Assembly (NCBI GenBank): GCA_025084515.1
Contig: JAJAGP010000184.1
Location: forward strand, 62,001-126,000
DNA length: 64,000 nucleotides
Reading direction: 5' to 3'
DNA from: Ancistrus triradiatus
Taxonomy: Eukaryota; Chordata; Actinopteri; Siluriformes; Loricariidae
Part shown: piece by piece, positions 47,001-57,787 of the stretch
How the letters are laid out: every line of letters starts with the position of its first letter
Numbering within the stretch: the stretch's first letter is position 1
Notes under the pieces: generated by a model
The model's database searches: none
What the model was told of the DNA's origin: nothing
The model's input: only the letters and a program-made list of their open reading frames with translations
Translations under genes and position numbers: made by a program

Positions 47001-50000
47001 TGAATTCTTCACTGAACCCTGACTGGGTATCAATAGGGTCTAATACTTTTGGGGGGAAAAGTGCTAAAGCCCTCTACCCACTTTCATTATCAGGTGCACC
47101 GATAATGATCATGCAGCTGCAGCCTCCTCCTGAAGGGGTCATGGGAAGTGGGACGGTGTTGTAAACATGGACTATTGTGACATATTTGAACATGGCCAGA
47201 AGTTTGATGTGGTCCTAGTTCTTTTACTGTGATGATACTAACCCTGTCTTTCTATCACCGTGGCTCAGTGAGCATAGACCTGAGCATGGAATGTGCTCAC
47301 TACGAGAAATGCAAGCCCTTTTAGATACACAAGCTCCTTTTTCGCTTGATCAAGCACACGCCGGGCTGGTTTCTGTACCATATTCCATCTGCTTAAAATA
47401 GCTGCAGTTGTTAATGCTGTCCTATATTACTTGACTGCTGCGGACCAACACTGGAGTATTTTGCTTCCTTATAGAATGGGAGGACTGGAACGTTACCTGT
47501 GGTGTATAGAGAGATCATTTTGCTAAAGGCTGGTCAAACTAGTTGATGTTTACCGACAGAACACCATTCAGGTTATTGATCGTCCACCATTTATTGTTTT
47601 AGGCAGATATCGTAGTGGTTCCGTAGTTCACTTTCAATAAGTAATGCATTCATTCTGTAATGAGGCAGCTTAAAGCAAATGTAGATGGAGCTAAGAAGCT
47701 CTTATTGTCCAAGGATTTCCCTCATTTGGAGAAGTACTTAATGGATAAAACCCTAGGAAGCATCATCATCTTCTCCATCTCTGTTTTAAATGTTTTTCAT
47801 CAGATAGTGTCTGTAATGAATTGATTTCCTTCAATAGAGTTACGCTTTTTTACCAACACACCTTCCATAACTCTTGTTTTTTTTTTTTTTTTTCATTTCA
47901 TGTTGCTATTTGGCAAGTTAAGCGTCTGAGAGGAAATGTAATGTATTTGTTAGTGCTGAAAATAAATGTAACTCTATGACCACTGACTTTGGACTGATTT
48001 CTGTGTAGAAACTGGAGTAAGAGCATCATCATGTCTTATGACTTTCCTTGTTTGACTTGAGTTCCTGGAATCTTACGGTAGTAACTTGGAACTTGCACTT
48101 ATGCGGCTTATTCGCACCTGTAGTAAAAAAGCAATTCGCCACATCATTTTTGTTTTACTTCCTGAAACGTGCTGTAAACATGGCTTGTCATGGGCCATTG
48201 TATTACACACTGGAATACACGGGCAGAAACCACTGGCAGAAAATGGCTTCGGTAATGCCGTTCTAAAAAAGTTAGATGTGTGTCGAGACTCTGTACTGCA
48301 CCCTAGTGTGGAATGAACTTCCTCTGAATGGCTGAGACTCGCTTTTTCTCAGTAGTAAGACATTGCATTTATTTTAATAATAGTGCTTCTTTCCCTTTAC
48401 TGCTTTGTGTTGGTTTAGGTAGATGGTGCAAGGACTATCGTTCGACTCAAGCCAGACTCGACTCGTTACGAGTCCCCCAACTCATAAACAGAAGCAAGTA
48501 TAACAAGTGTAAATGTAATCTGACCAAGGGATACCCAGCTACAATGGGTCATTGGGTCATAGGTTGGCCTGTGCTAAGGAGGATACAAAGCACTTAGTAT
48601 TGGTGTTTGCTAAATACTGTAAATGTACCTGCACCAGTTACAGGGTTTCTGGAGAGATCAGTGTTTGTCTGTCTCCTGTTCCACAGCACAGCAAAACCAA
48701 AAGAGAATCGATAGCAGGGTTGGCATTGCATTTCACTGTGAGAATGTGGGCAAGTTCAGGTCTTTCGGTACGCACCACACACCACACCTATTTCTGAGAA
48801 AGTGCGCCGAGAGTGACAGGCTGACGCTTTTCCTTGTGCCTGTACAGCGTGAGGTGCAGGAAGAGGACGTATCTGTGGTTGTAATGTTTGAAACACAAAC
48901 AAAACGCGAATTTCCTCTGAAAATGTCACTCCTGAGAAGACGTCTGTACTCGGTGTTTGGGTAGCTGAAAGAATGTGGCCCGGGACGTGGGCGTCAGAAC
49001 CGCTGAACCAAGGCTCTCGGACAGTTTAGCGCGACAAGAAAATCACACAATCAGGACTCTTCTTTCACACGTGATTCACTTTTAGTGCATGAATCTTAAG
49101 CTTCATAATGCGGAGTCGCCTCCTGACCCTGTTTTTTTTACCTCTCTCTCTCTTTCTGTCTCTCTCTCTCTGTCTCTGTATAGGAGCTGACCGATTTGGG
49201 TCGGGACCCTCCAGCACAGTGTTCTGCAGGGCCGGTGGGTGATGACTGTGAGTGCCCCCTTTCCATTTTAAATCCACTGTCCGTATGTGTTTCTGGATCG
49301 GTCACGAGCATCTGCTGCACCCAAAGCGAACTGGTTTTGGGTGCTCAGATGGTGCAGTGGTTCGATGTTGGTGCGGTCTGAGGAAGGGATATTTACCCTG
49401 TCGCCTCAACAGCGACCCCAGTAGGTGGCTGGAGATGACAGCAAGAGCTGGGTGATGGCTGCAGCAGTGTTGCTTGCTCTCCCCATAGAATGTCGATGCT
49501 CATTGAGATGCAAATGAGACCCATCGGTGACCTCCTTGCCGGGGGAGATGCTGGGACATTTCAGCATATCGGTATGTCTTTGTGACGGGGGCACCCCTGG
49601 TCTGCATCATGTTCCTGCAGAGCCAGCCACCAAGAACACGATTTATTCGGATGACTGTCAAGTAATTTGAGCTTCTCTGTGATCATGGTATCTTCCACAC
49701 GATGTGTTTTTGCGACTTTATTTTATTTGCCTTCTCTTTGATTTTTGCTCCTTTGCCCCTTCTTGCTTTTTCCCCTCCAGAGCCATTTTACTGCTTATGA
49801 AATGTCCAGGTTCAGGTCCATTGTGTCCTGCTGTCTCGCTTCTATTATGTTGCGTTCGGTGTGTAATGGGCTTTTTTGGGCCCCTTTCCGTTTGACCCAG
49901 CCCCGTCCTTCGTCCCGGATCCTCCTCAGACCAGCGCTGGTCTGCACTGCTAAGCTCAGTGATCGGAGTAAACGTTGACATTTTTAGAAATGAAATGGAT

Positions 50001-52409
50001 CTCCATGTGTAACAAAACATTGTGTTTCCTCTACAGTGTTTCATTGGCAAGCCACAATTATGGGACCTGTAAGTATGCAGATTTCCTCATGCAGAGCGTC
50101 TGTGGCTCCAGCAGAGCAGCACTGTTGATCTGTGTGTGTTACTGTGTTGGCCTTTTGCAGAATGACAGTCCGTATCAGGGCGGCGTCTTTTTCCTGACCA
50201 TTCATTTTCCTACAGACTACCCCTTCAAACCCCCTAAGGTACGTCCCGTTCCTCATCTAACCGGCGGTGGGGTGTGTGTTGTGTCTCTAAACTTGCAGAT
50301 TTGTTTTCTATTTGGGGTAGCGTTGATTGTTTTGGTTTCAGTTTTAAAACACACCGAACACACAAACTAAAATGGTGCGGGGTGTAAAGATGGTTAAACT
50401 TGCTTAGTATTTGCTGAAGTACAATCATCGTTCATGTGCTCACAAAGTGCTCTGTTTCTGTTCCTTTGGTTGAGCGACTTTTTCTATTATTGACATCGCT
50501 GCCTAATTTTTAAACCTCTTACTGCTGAATCTTGCTTCAGGTACTCGGATCGCTTTAGCAAGCCAAGATTAGTCCTAATCCTAGTTAAAGACATTGAGTG
50601 GGGAATCACCATTGATGTGTTCAATATAATCCATGGCTAGACTTAATCCAGGTCTGGGAAACCACCTGAAAATAAGAGCGCCAGCACTTGACAGTACTTT
50701 AGTATTGAAGTTATGGTCAAATATTCCATTGAAATGTAATTCATTTCTTTGTTTGTTTGTTTTTTGTTTGTTTTTTTGCTTCGGTGTGTGTGCCTGCATT
50801 GTCACCCTTGTCTTTTTGTGCAGGTGGCATTCACCACAAGAATTTATCACCCAAATATTAACAGTAATGGCAGCATCTGTCTGGATATTCTACGGTCGCA
50901 GTGGTCGCCGGCATTAACTATTTCTAAAGGTGAGGCCGGACTGCTGCACCCCTGAGCTGTTGGATAGCGATCGATCGATAGTTTTGCATCATAAGTCACA
51001 TTGTAGAGATAAATAAGTAAGGGAAGCGCAGGACTGCATGCCGTGTGCTTATCCGGTGTGGCAGCATCTGTGGCTGTGGTGAAGCTGTTTGAAATGACGA
51101 TCCCATTTCCGTTGCAGTTCTGTTGTCCATCTGCTCTCTGTTATGTGATCCGAACCCAGACGACCCGCTAGTGCCAGAGATAGCACGCATATATAAAACA
51201 GACAATGAAAAGTAAGTATCTTAGCCTTTGGATTGAGTGAGTGAGTGAGTGAGGCGGATTTGTTCGGTTCGTGCAGTGTTTTTGTTTGCTGTTATTTTAT
51301 AAAGTAAGAAAGTAGTTCTGATTTAGCCTTTTCTGCTCTTTTCTCCTCTGTTGGCCAAAAATGGAGTAAGATTATTATTATTATTATTATTATATGTAAT
51401 CATACAATGCAACTTTCCCCCGTTAAATCATCTGGTGCAGTGCTTTTTCTGAACACCAGAGGGCGCATCATAAGTGCTCCCATATGTTTATGGGAAACTC
51501 ATTAAGGTGAAGATGAATTTGAGCTTGAGGGTGTTTGAAGCTTTTCTTTACTTTGATTTTCAGTTATTTCAGAAGATTTTAGTTCTTTATATTTAGTTAT
51601 TAACTATATATAAATAACTTATAAAGCTCTTTTTGAATTATTATCCTTCAGAAATTTTATTTTTGGCCGTCGGTCCAATACTAGAATTTTATCCAGTATT
51701 ATAACCGATATTTATTATATATTTAGACATGAATATTCTTAGTTTTTTTTTTTTTTTTTTTTCCCTGAGTGTACAGTTCTGCATGCAATAATTTTTTTCT
51801 TGGATCTTCTCAGTCATGAGCTTTCTTATAAACAATTACTCTTGATAGTCATGTCTGATTGAAATGTTTTATTGCTTATTATTATTTCTGAAAATAAATT
51901 CTGTATAAAAAGGTTAAATTATCGTTGTTAGCATCAGTATCGCCTGCAATCTTGTGCTAAAGATCGGTTATCGTATCGGCCCAAGAAATTCGGCATCGGT
52001 GCATCCCTAGTTTTTTTTGTTGTTTTATTTTTAAAGCTTATTAAAGAGAGATGCATCGCTTTGCCATGTTTACACTTCAGGAAAGAAAAAGTAAAGATAT
52101 GGAATTGTGAACTCAGTATCGGGAATCATATCAAACCGTGAGCAGAGTGTATCGTTACACCCCTAATGACTGGGGCATGAGGGAATGGGCTGGGCATGAT
52201 TCTGAGGAGCGGGTTTCGGCTATGGGAGCGGCTGTTGGCTGTTTGGCTGACCTGAGTGACGGGGTGAGATGCCCATGCAGCACTCTGGTGGGGCTGGTCT
52301 GAGGACCGCAGGACGGATGCCCTTGTCACAGTTTGCCCTTTGATGATTCTGCAGTGTTATTGGCCGGGGTGCAGTTTGGCAGCAGCTCTGTGCCAGGCTG
52401 TGATCTCAA

Positions 52410-52449
<40 letters not shown>

Positions 52450-52506
52450 TTCTCCTGCAGGTATAACAGAATAGCGCGGGAATGGACCCAGAAATATGCC
52501 ATGTGA
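44036..52506 (+). CDS. ube2d2: Ubiquitin-conjugating enzyme E2 D, UBE2D2-like (seven coding exons)
   Basis: Exons 44036-44060, 49184-49247, 50037-50068, 50161-50238, 50824-50929, 51118-51211 and 52461-52506 give the complete 147-residue UBC fold of the UBE2D (UbcH5) family. It accepts ubiquitin from E1 on the catalytic Cys85 and passes it to substrates with RING, U-box or HECT E3 ligases in cytosol and nucleus. Visible landmarks are the HPN motif (residues 75-77), Cys85 in SNGSICLDILRSQW, the backside-binding Ser22 in QCSAGPVGDD, and the invariant end REWTQKYAM. IHK at residues 6-8 and NRIAREW favour UBE2D2 over D3 (INK, ISREW) and D1/D4 (IQK). Leu30 replaces the Met of human D2. Exon 1 has 25 nt instead of the expected 24 (extra G at about 44041-44042), which as written shifts the frame and meets a TGA in exon 2. 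The perfect conservation elsewhere makes a sequence error likely. The gene is divergent from the secreted cysteine-rich gene. Confidence 0.96.
44061..49183. other. ube2d2: ube2d2 intron 1
   Basis: About 5.1 kb. It holds a palindromic MITE near the start, a short (TTG)n at 45848-45860 and a T run at 47878-47894. Otherwise I see no gene or repeat I can name. Confidence 0.6.
44167..44292. mobile_element. Short palindromic MITE in ube2d2 intron 1
   Basis: Left end GGCTGCGTCCGAAACCGTAT and right end ATGCAGTTTGGGACGCAGCC are inverted repeats of about 20 bp. The centre contains CACACTACGTAGTG. It lies about 110 bp after ube2d2 exon 1. Confidence 0.6.
49184..49247 (+). CDS. ube2d2: ube2d2 coding exon 2
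   Basis: Encodes ELTDLGRDPPAQCSAGPVGDD plus one base of codon 30, after a CT-rich tract ending TATAG and before donor GTGAGT. Contains Ser22 of the non-covalent (backside) ubiquitin-binding surface. Confidence 0.97.
50037..50068 (+). CDS. ube2d2: ube2d2 coding exon 3
   Basis: A 32-nt exon encoding (L)FHWQATIMGP after CTACAG and before GTAAGT. The split codon T|TG gives Leu30, as in the UBE2D1/D4 proteins, where human UBE2D2 has Met. Confidence 0.97.
50161..50238 (+). CDS. ube2d2: ube2d2 coding exon 4
   Basis: Encodes NDSPYQGGVFFLTIHFPTDY and then PFKPPK, residues 41-66, on the UBC beta-sheet and the E3-contact loop (SPxxGG, Pro61, Phe62). Phase 0 at both ends. Donor GTACGT. Confidence 0.97.
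50824..50929 (+). CDS. ube2d2: ube2d2 coding exon 5 (active-site exon)
   Basis: Encodes residues 67-101, with the HPN motif, catalytic Cys85 in NGSICLDILRSQWSPALTIS and the second E3-contact loop (SPA, residues 94-96). Acceptor TGTGCAG, donor GTGAGG. Confidence 0.98.
51118..51211 (+). CDS. ube2d2: ube2d2 coding exon 6
   Basis: Encodes (V)LLSICSLLCDPNPDDPLVPE and IARIYKTDNEK, residues 102-133. Asn at the penultimate variable site replaces Arg of human UBE2D2. Acceptor GTTGCAG, donor GTAAGT. Confidence 0.97.
51660..52015. mobile_element. hAT-like repeat in ube2d2 intron 6
   Basis: The right end reads ATCGGTTATCGTATCGGCCC and then GGCATCGGTGCATCCCTAG, a familiar vertebrate hAT-type terminus. 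The left side has GGCCGTCGGTCCAATACT. The middle holds an AT-rich stretch with a T run at 51748-51762. Confidence 0.45.
52095..52170. mobile_element. Opposite-orientation copy of the GGGGTGTAACGATACAC repeat
   Basis: Ends in GAGTGTATCGTTACACCCCT, the reverse complement of the 37738 terminus with few changes. It lies in ube2d2 intron 6. Confidence 0.4.
52412..52447. repeat. (TG)n next to the last ube2d2 splice acceptor
   Basis: About 18 TG units ending 13 bases before exon 7. Confidence 0.95.
52461..52506 (+). CDS. ube2d2: ube2d2 coding exon 7 and stop
   Basis: Encodes (K)YNRIAREWTQKYAM followed by TGA. The acceptor TCTCCTGCAG is only about 13 bases after a (TG)n run at 52412-52447, so the repeat sits where the branch point and polypyrimidine tract are expected. 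Confidence 0.97.
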
Positions 52507-53158
52507 TAGCCGAACAAACGCCGCCCCAACAACTCTGCACCACAGCTGGAAGAACGTTTACGCCCCCCCTCCCCCGTTCTGCGGATTGGCACTTCCCCGG
52601 GTCTCTCGGACCAAATTCAGTTTTTAGTTTGTCCGTTCCGTGTCCCCCTCTCCACACCCCGTGTGCTTACGAGCTGCTTGCGTTTCATTCGGTGGTGAGA
52701 AACGAAGCATGTGTCGACGCCCCCCAGCCACAGATTTTAAAACGCGCAAACGACCGCGCCCGCTTTAGTCACGCCACGTCCTGGAGGTGCTATTACGAGG
52801 AAATAAAGATACACATCCATGAAACGCCGGCCCTGCGACCCGCCGCGTTGGAGTTCACGTTTTTAACCGCTTTTACGATAGCGACGATGCAGTCTGTGAA
52901 ACGTATGAAATTAGTCCGAGTTCTCCTCCATCACCAGTTCCAGCCGGTATCGGATCTACCTGTATGCATGTTACACGGGAAAATAGTCTCGGCGTGGTGG
53001 CCTGCCGAAAACGCGACAGTGTTAAACACGCGTCCACGTCAGCGGAGCCTGAGGACTTTTTGTTTTTTTTTGGTTACTTCTGTCTGTTTTTTGTTGTTTT
53101 TAGATCGAAGAGCTATTAGTTCATCGCTCTTCCTCCACACTGTTTGCTTGTTGCACTG

Positions 53159-53164
53159 AATAAA
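53159..53164 (+). terminator. ube2d2: ube2d2 proximal poly(A) signal
   Basis: AATAAA about 650 nt after the stop codon, followed by T/G-containing sequence. It is the first canonical hexamer in the 3' UTR. Confidence 0.6.
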
Positions 53165-53232
53165 CGATTTGAAACTCTCCGATGGACGACCGGTTAACTA
53201 ATAGCTCTGCTGACTGTCCGATTTGGTTTCTC

Positions 53233-53238
53233 AATAAA
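53233..53238 (+). terminator. ube2d2: ube2d2 distal poly(A) signal
   Basis: A second AATAAA about 75 nt after the first, followed by GTTGG and TGCTGCTTG, a plausible GU-rich downstream element. Alternative ends of the transcript are possible. Confidence 0.5.
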
Positions 53239-53319
53239 GTTGGTAAAAGGATCTGCTGCTTGTCGAGTCTCCTTGTGTCAAAATTCATCCACAGCGACTG
53301 CAAAGTCCAATCAAGTCAC

Positions 53320-53480
53320 GTCGGTCAAGTGAAGTCAGTTCTTGAAGCAGATTTACAAGTCCTGAATGCAGCGAGCCTAGGGCGACAGTGGCAAGGAAAA
53401 TCCTTAAATGTTATAAGGTCCCTGGCAGGACCAAGACTCAGAGACCCGACCCCCCTGGGTGGCCTAGATGATAAGAATGA
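53320..53480 (+). repeat. Dispersed repeat C, copy 3
   Basis: Contains GCCTAGGGCGACAGTGGCAA GGAAAATCC and CAAGACTCAGAGACCCGACC ... GGGTGGCCTAGATGA. It inserts just beyond the second ube2d2 poly(A) signal. Confidence 0.6.
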
Positions 53481-54129
53481 AACTAATTTATCTACAAAAA
53501 CAAAGTACATGAAAATATTGAATACCATAAAAGCACTGCCTAGAACGGGCATCATCTCGAAGCAGCTGGTTTTCAAAGAGAAAGACCGGTAAGGACCGTA
53601 CGGTGGCGCAATGCTGCTACGTGGAAGAAACTCCAGCATGTAACGAGAAAAGTGTCCTTGACACGTATGAGAAAGTATCTAGCTGAGAGGTATTCACGCT
53701 TCTGCAAAGAACCACTTGACTGATATAAATAAATGTTACTTTATTTTATGCTATAATTGCAGGAGCCGATCTGCCAAGTAGATATTTTCTCATAAGTACG
53801 ATTCCTCCTGTGGGTGAGACGATGAATTAGTGATAGTAATCAGTAAAAACACTCCTGATAAGCCATGAGTATGTAGAAAATCCAATGATCAGGCTAACGG
53901 TTTGAAAAAACGTCCAGTCTGATGAACTGTAATAGTTACTGGATGGGAGGACCTCAGGAGCCCTCTGCCACAAAAACCCAAGTGGTGATGCGAAAGGGGT
54001 GAGGCACAAAGGTGTGTGTCATGGTGTTATTTATGGTGCTCATTTGAGGTTTCAAAACGTTAGTGTTACACTGAAAAAAGAACACGGGGATTCTCAGAGA
54101 TGAGTCATAAAAACGTTCGTGTTTGGTTA

Positions 54130-55065
54130 TTACTCTTCCTAGTATTACTAATTGGGTGAGGTGTAATTACAAGCCGTGTCCACGTGGTGGAGTATGATGA
54201 ACATTTACATGTAGATTCATAATCTTAGAATCGCAGCAGTTGTGGATTAAGAGCCTTACTGAAGAGCCTAAGATTTGGGATTCGAACCCTGGACCTTCTG
54301 GGACACTGTCCACGTGAACTGTAGACATATATAAAGGATAGAAATAAAGATAGTACAAGTATTATTGTTCTGATTCTTATAATTATTACTATTAAAATAA
54401 TAAAAGTACGATCATTATTAGTGTTATGACAATTGTTAATCTTGTCAAGTCAAATTTACTTCTATGGCGCTTTTTACAACGGAGCAGCTTTACAAACGTC
54501 TAGGCAGAGCCCTAACTCAGCTAAAGCGACAGTGGCAAGGAAAAAGTCCCTAAACGTAATAAGTAAGAAAATTCGTGAGGCCGAAAACAATAGGCGTGAG
54601 ACATACTTGGATGGCGCATGAAAAATGTGTTATTAAAGTTAGTTTTTATGAGTTAATTTATTTTTATGTTTACAAGTTGTGTGCGGTTTAATTGCGTTTA
54701 GTTACGTTTAATAAAATGTGTTTTCTTTTTTAATTTTTGAAAATGATTTTATTTTATTATTTAAAAAAAAAAAAAAAATGATGTGAGGTGTCATTGCGGA
54801 AATTGTCCACCAGGTGGTGCATAATGAACGTGTGAAGCACTTAATGAAGTTGACGTGAGTATTCATTCAGTTCTTAACTTTTAATTCGTACTAATGTCAG
54901 GTGTAAATGCGGATCGTATCCACCGGCTTTCGCAAAATGAATTTGTGAAAAAGCCGCTTTGATAAAGTGTTTATTTTTATTTAAATATACATATATTCAT
55001 TTTTATTCTTAGTGATTGTGTTAACTGTGATTGCGGACAGTGTCCAGCGGGTGGCGCATGTCATA
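54130..55065. repeat. Degenerate array of a roughly 115-bp motif carrying CTCF-like cores
   Basis: Related segments occur near 54163, 54787, 54898 and 55025, each with a GTGT.ATTGCGGA-like lead and TGTCCACCAGGTGGTGCAT-like core, plus ATGAACGTGTGAA or similar. Repeat C copy 4 lies inside. The cores resemble CCASYAGRKGGCRS. Confidence 0.45.
54446..54610 (+). repeat. Dispersed repeat C, copy 4
   Basis: Begins AAGTCAAATTTACTTCTATG GCGCTTTTTACAACGGAGC and continues GCGACAGTGGCAAGGAAAAA, the full left part of the family. Confidence 0.6.
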
Positions 55066-55391
55066 CCGTTGACCTGCGTTACGTCACAGGGAATTTCCAG
55101 CTAGGAAGTCACTTTCTATACAAACAGATCGATTGTGTCTCAAAGTGTTGAGATTATCAATGAAACGGCTTCATGTTTAAAAGACGCTTTCTTCGCGATT
55201 AGTCCTAAACTCCGCGTGCGGGAACGGAAGCGTGTAGGCTTTGCTAACGGCCCATGCGGGAGGCTGCCTGATCAACCCCTATCAACAACCGAGAGCTTCA
55301 GCGCTTCAGAGGTGGAACATGGCGCAGTAATGTGATTTTTATTAAAGCACTGAGGACTGAAGCTTCATGTTTACCGCAGCTCATCACAACG
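55060..55391 (+). promoter_or_regulatory. Possible promoter and non-coding first exon of the downstream gene
   Basis: A CpG-containing stretch with ACGTCA (CRE-like, 55080-55085), ending in a consensus donor ACG|GTAAGA at 55391/55392. It could be a 5' UTR exon splicing to the candidate exon at 61096. Evidence is only composition and one splice site. Confidence 0.25.
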
Positions 55392-55696
55392 GTAAGACTC
55401 GGGACCGGATCCTTCTGCTTCTTCTTCTACTTTTATTAGCAAACTGCTACTTCATCTTCTCTCCCTCGTCGTACGCGCGTGAAGTTTTGCTAGTTTTGAT
55501 TTCTTAGTTCCTGCTCCAGAGCTTCACTTTCTACAGCCTGTAGCTTTAGCATTAGCCTTCCAAGCTGTACCTCACATGAACGGAACAATACTTAGATGAA
55601 TGGGGCTTTAATAGGATGGATATTAAAGCTGCGATAAAACAGCACAGACCTGCAGCGCTCAAGTTAACCTTCATAAACAGAAGCTAAAGTCAAACG

Positions 55697-57158
55697 CTGT
55701 ATCCCAAATCACTAAACATTAGGGCACTACGAGGAGGGTATATGCCGTTAATGTATCTCCTAGTGCACTACAGAGGGTACGGGAACCCAACATTAATAGT
55801 TTAGGGCACTACAGAGGGTACATGAACCTCAATTTAATAGTATAGTGCACTACAGAGGGTATGAAACTGCACTTTAATGGTCTAGTGCACTACAGAGGGT
55901 ACAGGAACCGCAATTCAATAGTGTAGTGAACTACAGAGGCTACAAAAGCAAAGTTTAGCAGTCTAGGGCACTACAGAGGGTACAAGAACCTCACTTTAAT
56001 AGTCTAGGGCACTACAGAGGGTACAGGAACCCCAATGTAACAGTCTAGTGCACTACAGAGGGTACAGGAAACCAACTTCAATAGTTTGGGGCGCTGCAGA
56101 GGGTACAAGAACCCCAATTTAATAGTCTAGCGCACTACAGAAGGTATGAAAACTGCAATTTAGTAGTCTAGTGCACTACAGAGGGGACAGGAACCCCAAT
56201 TTAATAGTCTAGTGCACTACAGAGGGTATGAAACTGCACTTTAATGGTCTAGTGCACTACAGAGGGTACAGGAACCGCACTTCAATAGTGTAGGGCACTA
56301 CAGAGGGTACAGAAACCACACTTTAATAGTCTACTGCACTACAGAGGGTACAGGAACCACAGTTTAGCAGTCTAGTAAACTACAGAGGGTACAAAAGCAC
56401 AGTTTAGCAGTCTAGGGCACTACAGAGGGTACAAGAACCCCACTTTAATATTCTAGGGCACTACAGAGGGTACAGGAACCCTAATGTAATAGTGCTAGTG
56501 CACTACAGAGGGTACAGGAACTCCAGTTTAATAGTCTAGTGCACTGCAGAGGGTACAAGAACCCCAATGTAATAGTGCTAGTACACTACAGAGGGTACAG
56601 GAACCCCAATTTAATAGTCTAGTGCACTACAGAGGGTACAGGAACCCCAATTTAATAGTCTAGTGCACTACAGAGGGTACAGGAACCACAGTTTAGCAGT
56701 CTAGGGCACTACAGAGGGTACAGGAACCCCAGTTTAATAGTCTAATGCACTACAGAGGGTACAGGAAACCAACTTCAGTAGTTTAGGGCACTACAGAGGG
56801 TACAGGAACCCCAATTTAATAGTCTAGGGCACTACAGAGGGTATGAAACTGCACTTTAATGGTCTAGTGCACTACAGAGGGTACAGGAACCGCACTTCAA
56901 TAGTGTAGGGCACTACAGAGGGTACAGAAACCACACTTTAATAGTCTACTGCACTACAGAGGGTACAGGAACCACAGTTTAGCAGTCTAGTAAACTACAA
57001 AGGGTACAGGAACCCCAGTTTAATAGTCTAGTAAACTACAGAGGGTACAAAAGCACAGTTTAGCAGTCTAGGGCACTACAGAGGGTACAAGAACCCCAAT
57101 TTAATAGTCTAGTGCACTACAGAGGGTACAGGAACCCCACTTTAATAGTCTAGGGCAC
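55697..57158. repeat. Minisatellite B, 41-bp unit, about 35 copies
   Basis: Each unit contains TCTAGTGCACTACAGAGGGT, then ACAGGAACCCCAATTTAA, with the 10-bp perfect palindrome TAGTGCACTA. Variant units recur in order: the ATGAAACTGC variant at 55860, 56227 and 56842, spaced 367 and 615 bp (615 is 15 units). This marks higher-order duplication. The left end resembles a dispersed element starting ATCCCAAATCACTA. Confidence 0.95.
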
Positions 57159-57180
57159 ATAATTTCCAGAACTGGGAATA

Positions 57181-57787
57181 TGATTAGACACTGGGTCTTG
57201 CCACAAGAGGGCCTTAAACTGGCAAACCCTTGCTGTGTGAGGGCGAGCGTTATCCTGGTGAAAAATGCCAGTTGGACGCCCAAATGAAGGTGACAATGTC
57301 TGGCTGTCAATGGCAGGACACGTAATGGGCGCCGTGACAACAAATTTCCTTCTGCTAAGCCCCTGGAAATGGTCTGGGCAGAGACAGGGGTGTAGTGAAG
57401 GCGCCCCCTGTGTCTGGATGGTGGATAACCAAACTGTGGGAGCTGCTCGTGCTTGTCGGAAAAACAAACGACCCTGTCTACTTGGGGGTCTGTCTGGGCC
57501 ATCTGAATCCTGTTCACCGTGTGTGTGTGTGCCCCCATAAAACCCCTGCTCCCACACCTCCTAACAGCTAGGTCAGAACGGCCCAAACCACCATCCTGCT
57601 GCTCTCAGGCCAGTGATGTGCCCTCTCTCAAAGTCTGTCACCTGGGTAAAATGTCTTCGGGTGTGGAGTCGAACGATCTCTCACCAAAAGGTACACTAGC
57701 CAAAAATACTCTGAGAGCCTTTTTATAGGGCAGCGCTTTAGGGAAGCACTTTTACGCCCTCTTGTGGTAAGACCCAGTGTCTAATCA
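57181..57787 (-). mobile_element. Small TIR transposon with transposase remnant
   Basis: About 30-bp terminal inverted repeats (left TGATTAGACACTGGGTCTTG plus CCACAAGAGGG; right the reverse complement with one change) bound a 607-bp element. On the minus strand one frame contains FHQDNARPHTARVCQ, the block around the second catalytic Asp of Tc1/mariner-like DDE transposases, and another contains possible pieces of the same protein. It is internally deleted. The left TIR starts 22 bp after the last unit of minisatellite B. Confidence 0.75.

Larger units (their letters stand above)
52507..53255 (+). other. ube2d2: ube2d2 3' untranslated region
   Basis: From the stop codon to just beyond the second poly(A) signal. 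An open frame of 225 codons overlaps it but starts inside the last coding exon in another frame and has no family resemblance, so I treat it as chance. There are no obvious repeats. A run of T and TG lies near 53057-53100. Confidence 0.75.

Noticed and set aside
52482..53159. Open frame of 225 codons after ube2d2
   Set aside because: It starts inside the last ube2d2 exon in another frame and covers the 3' UTR. No family resemblance, no splice context.
55697..57158. CRISPR-like array
   Set aside because: Units are contiguous 41-bp tandem repeats without unique spacers, in a vertebrate genome.
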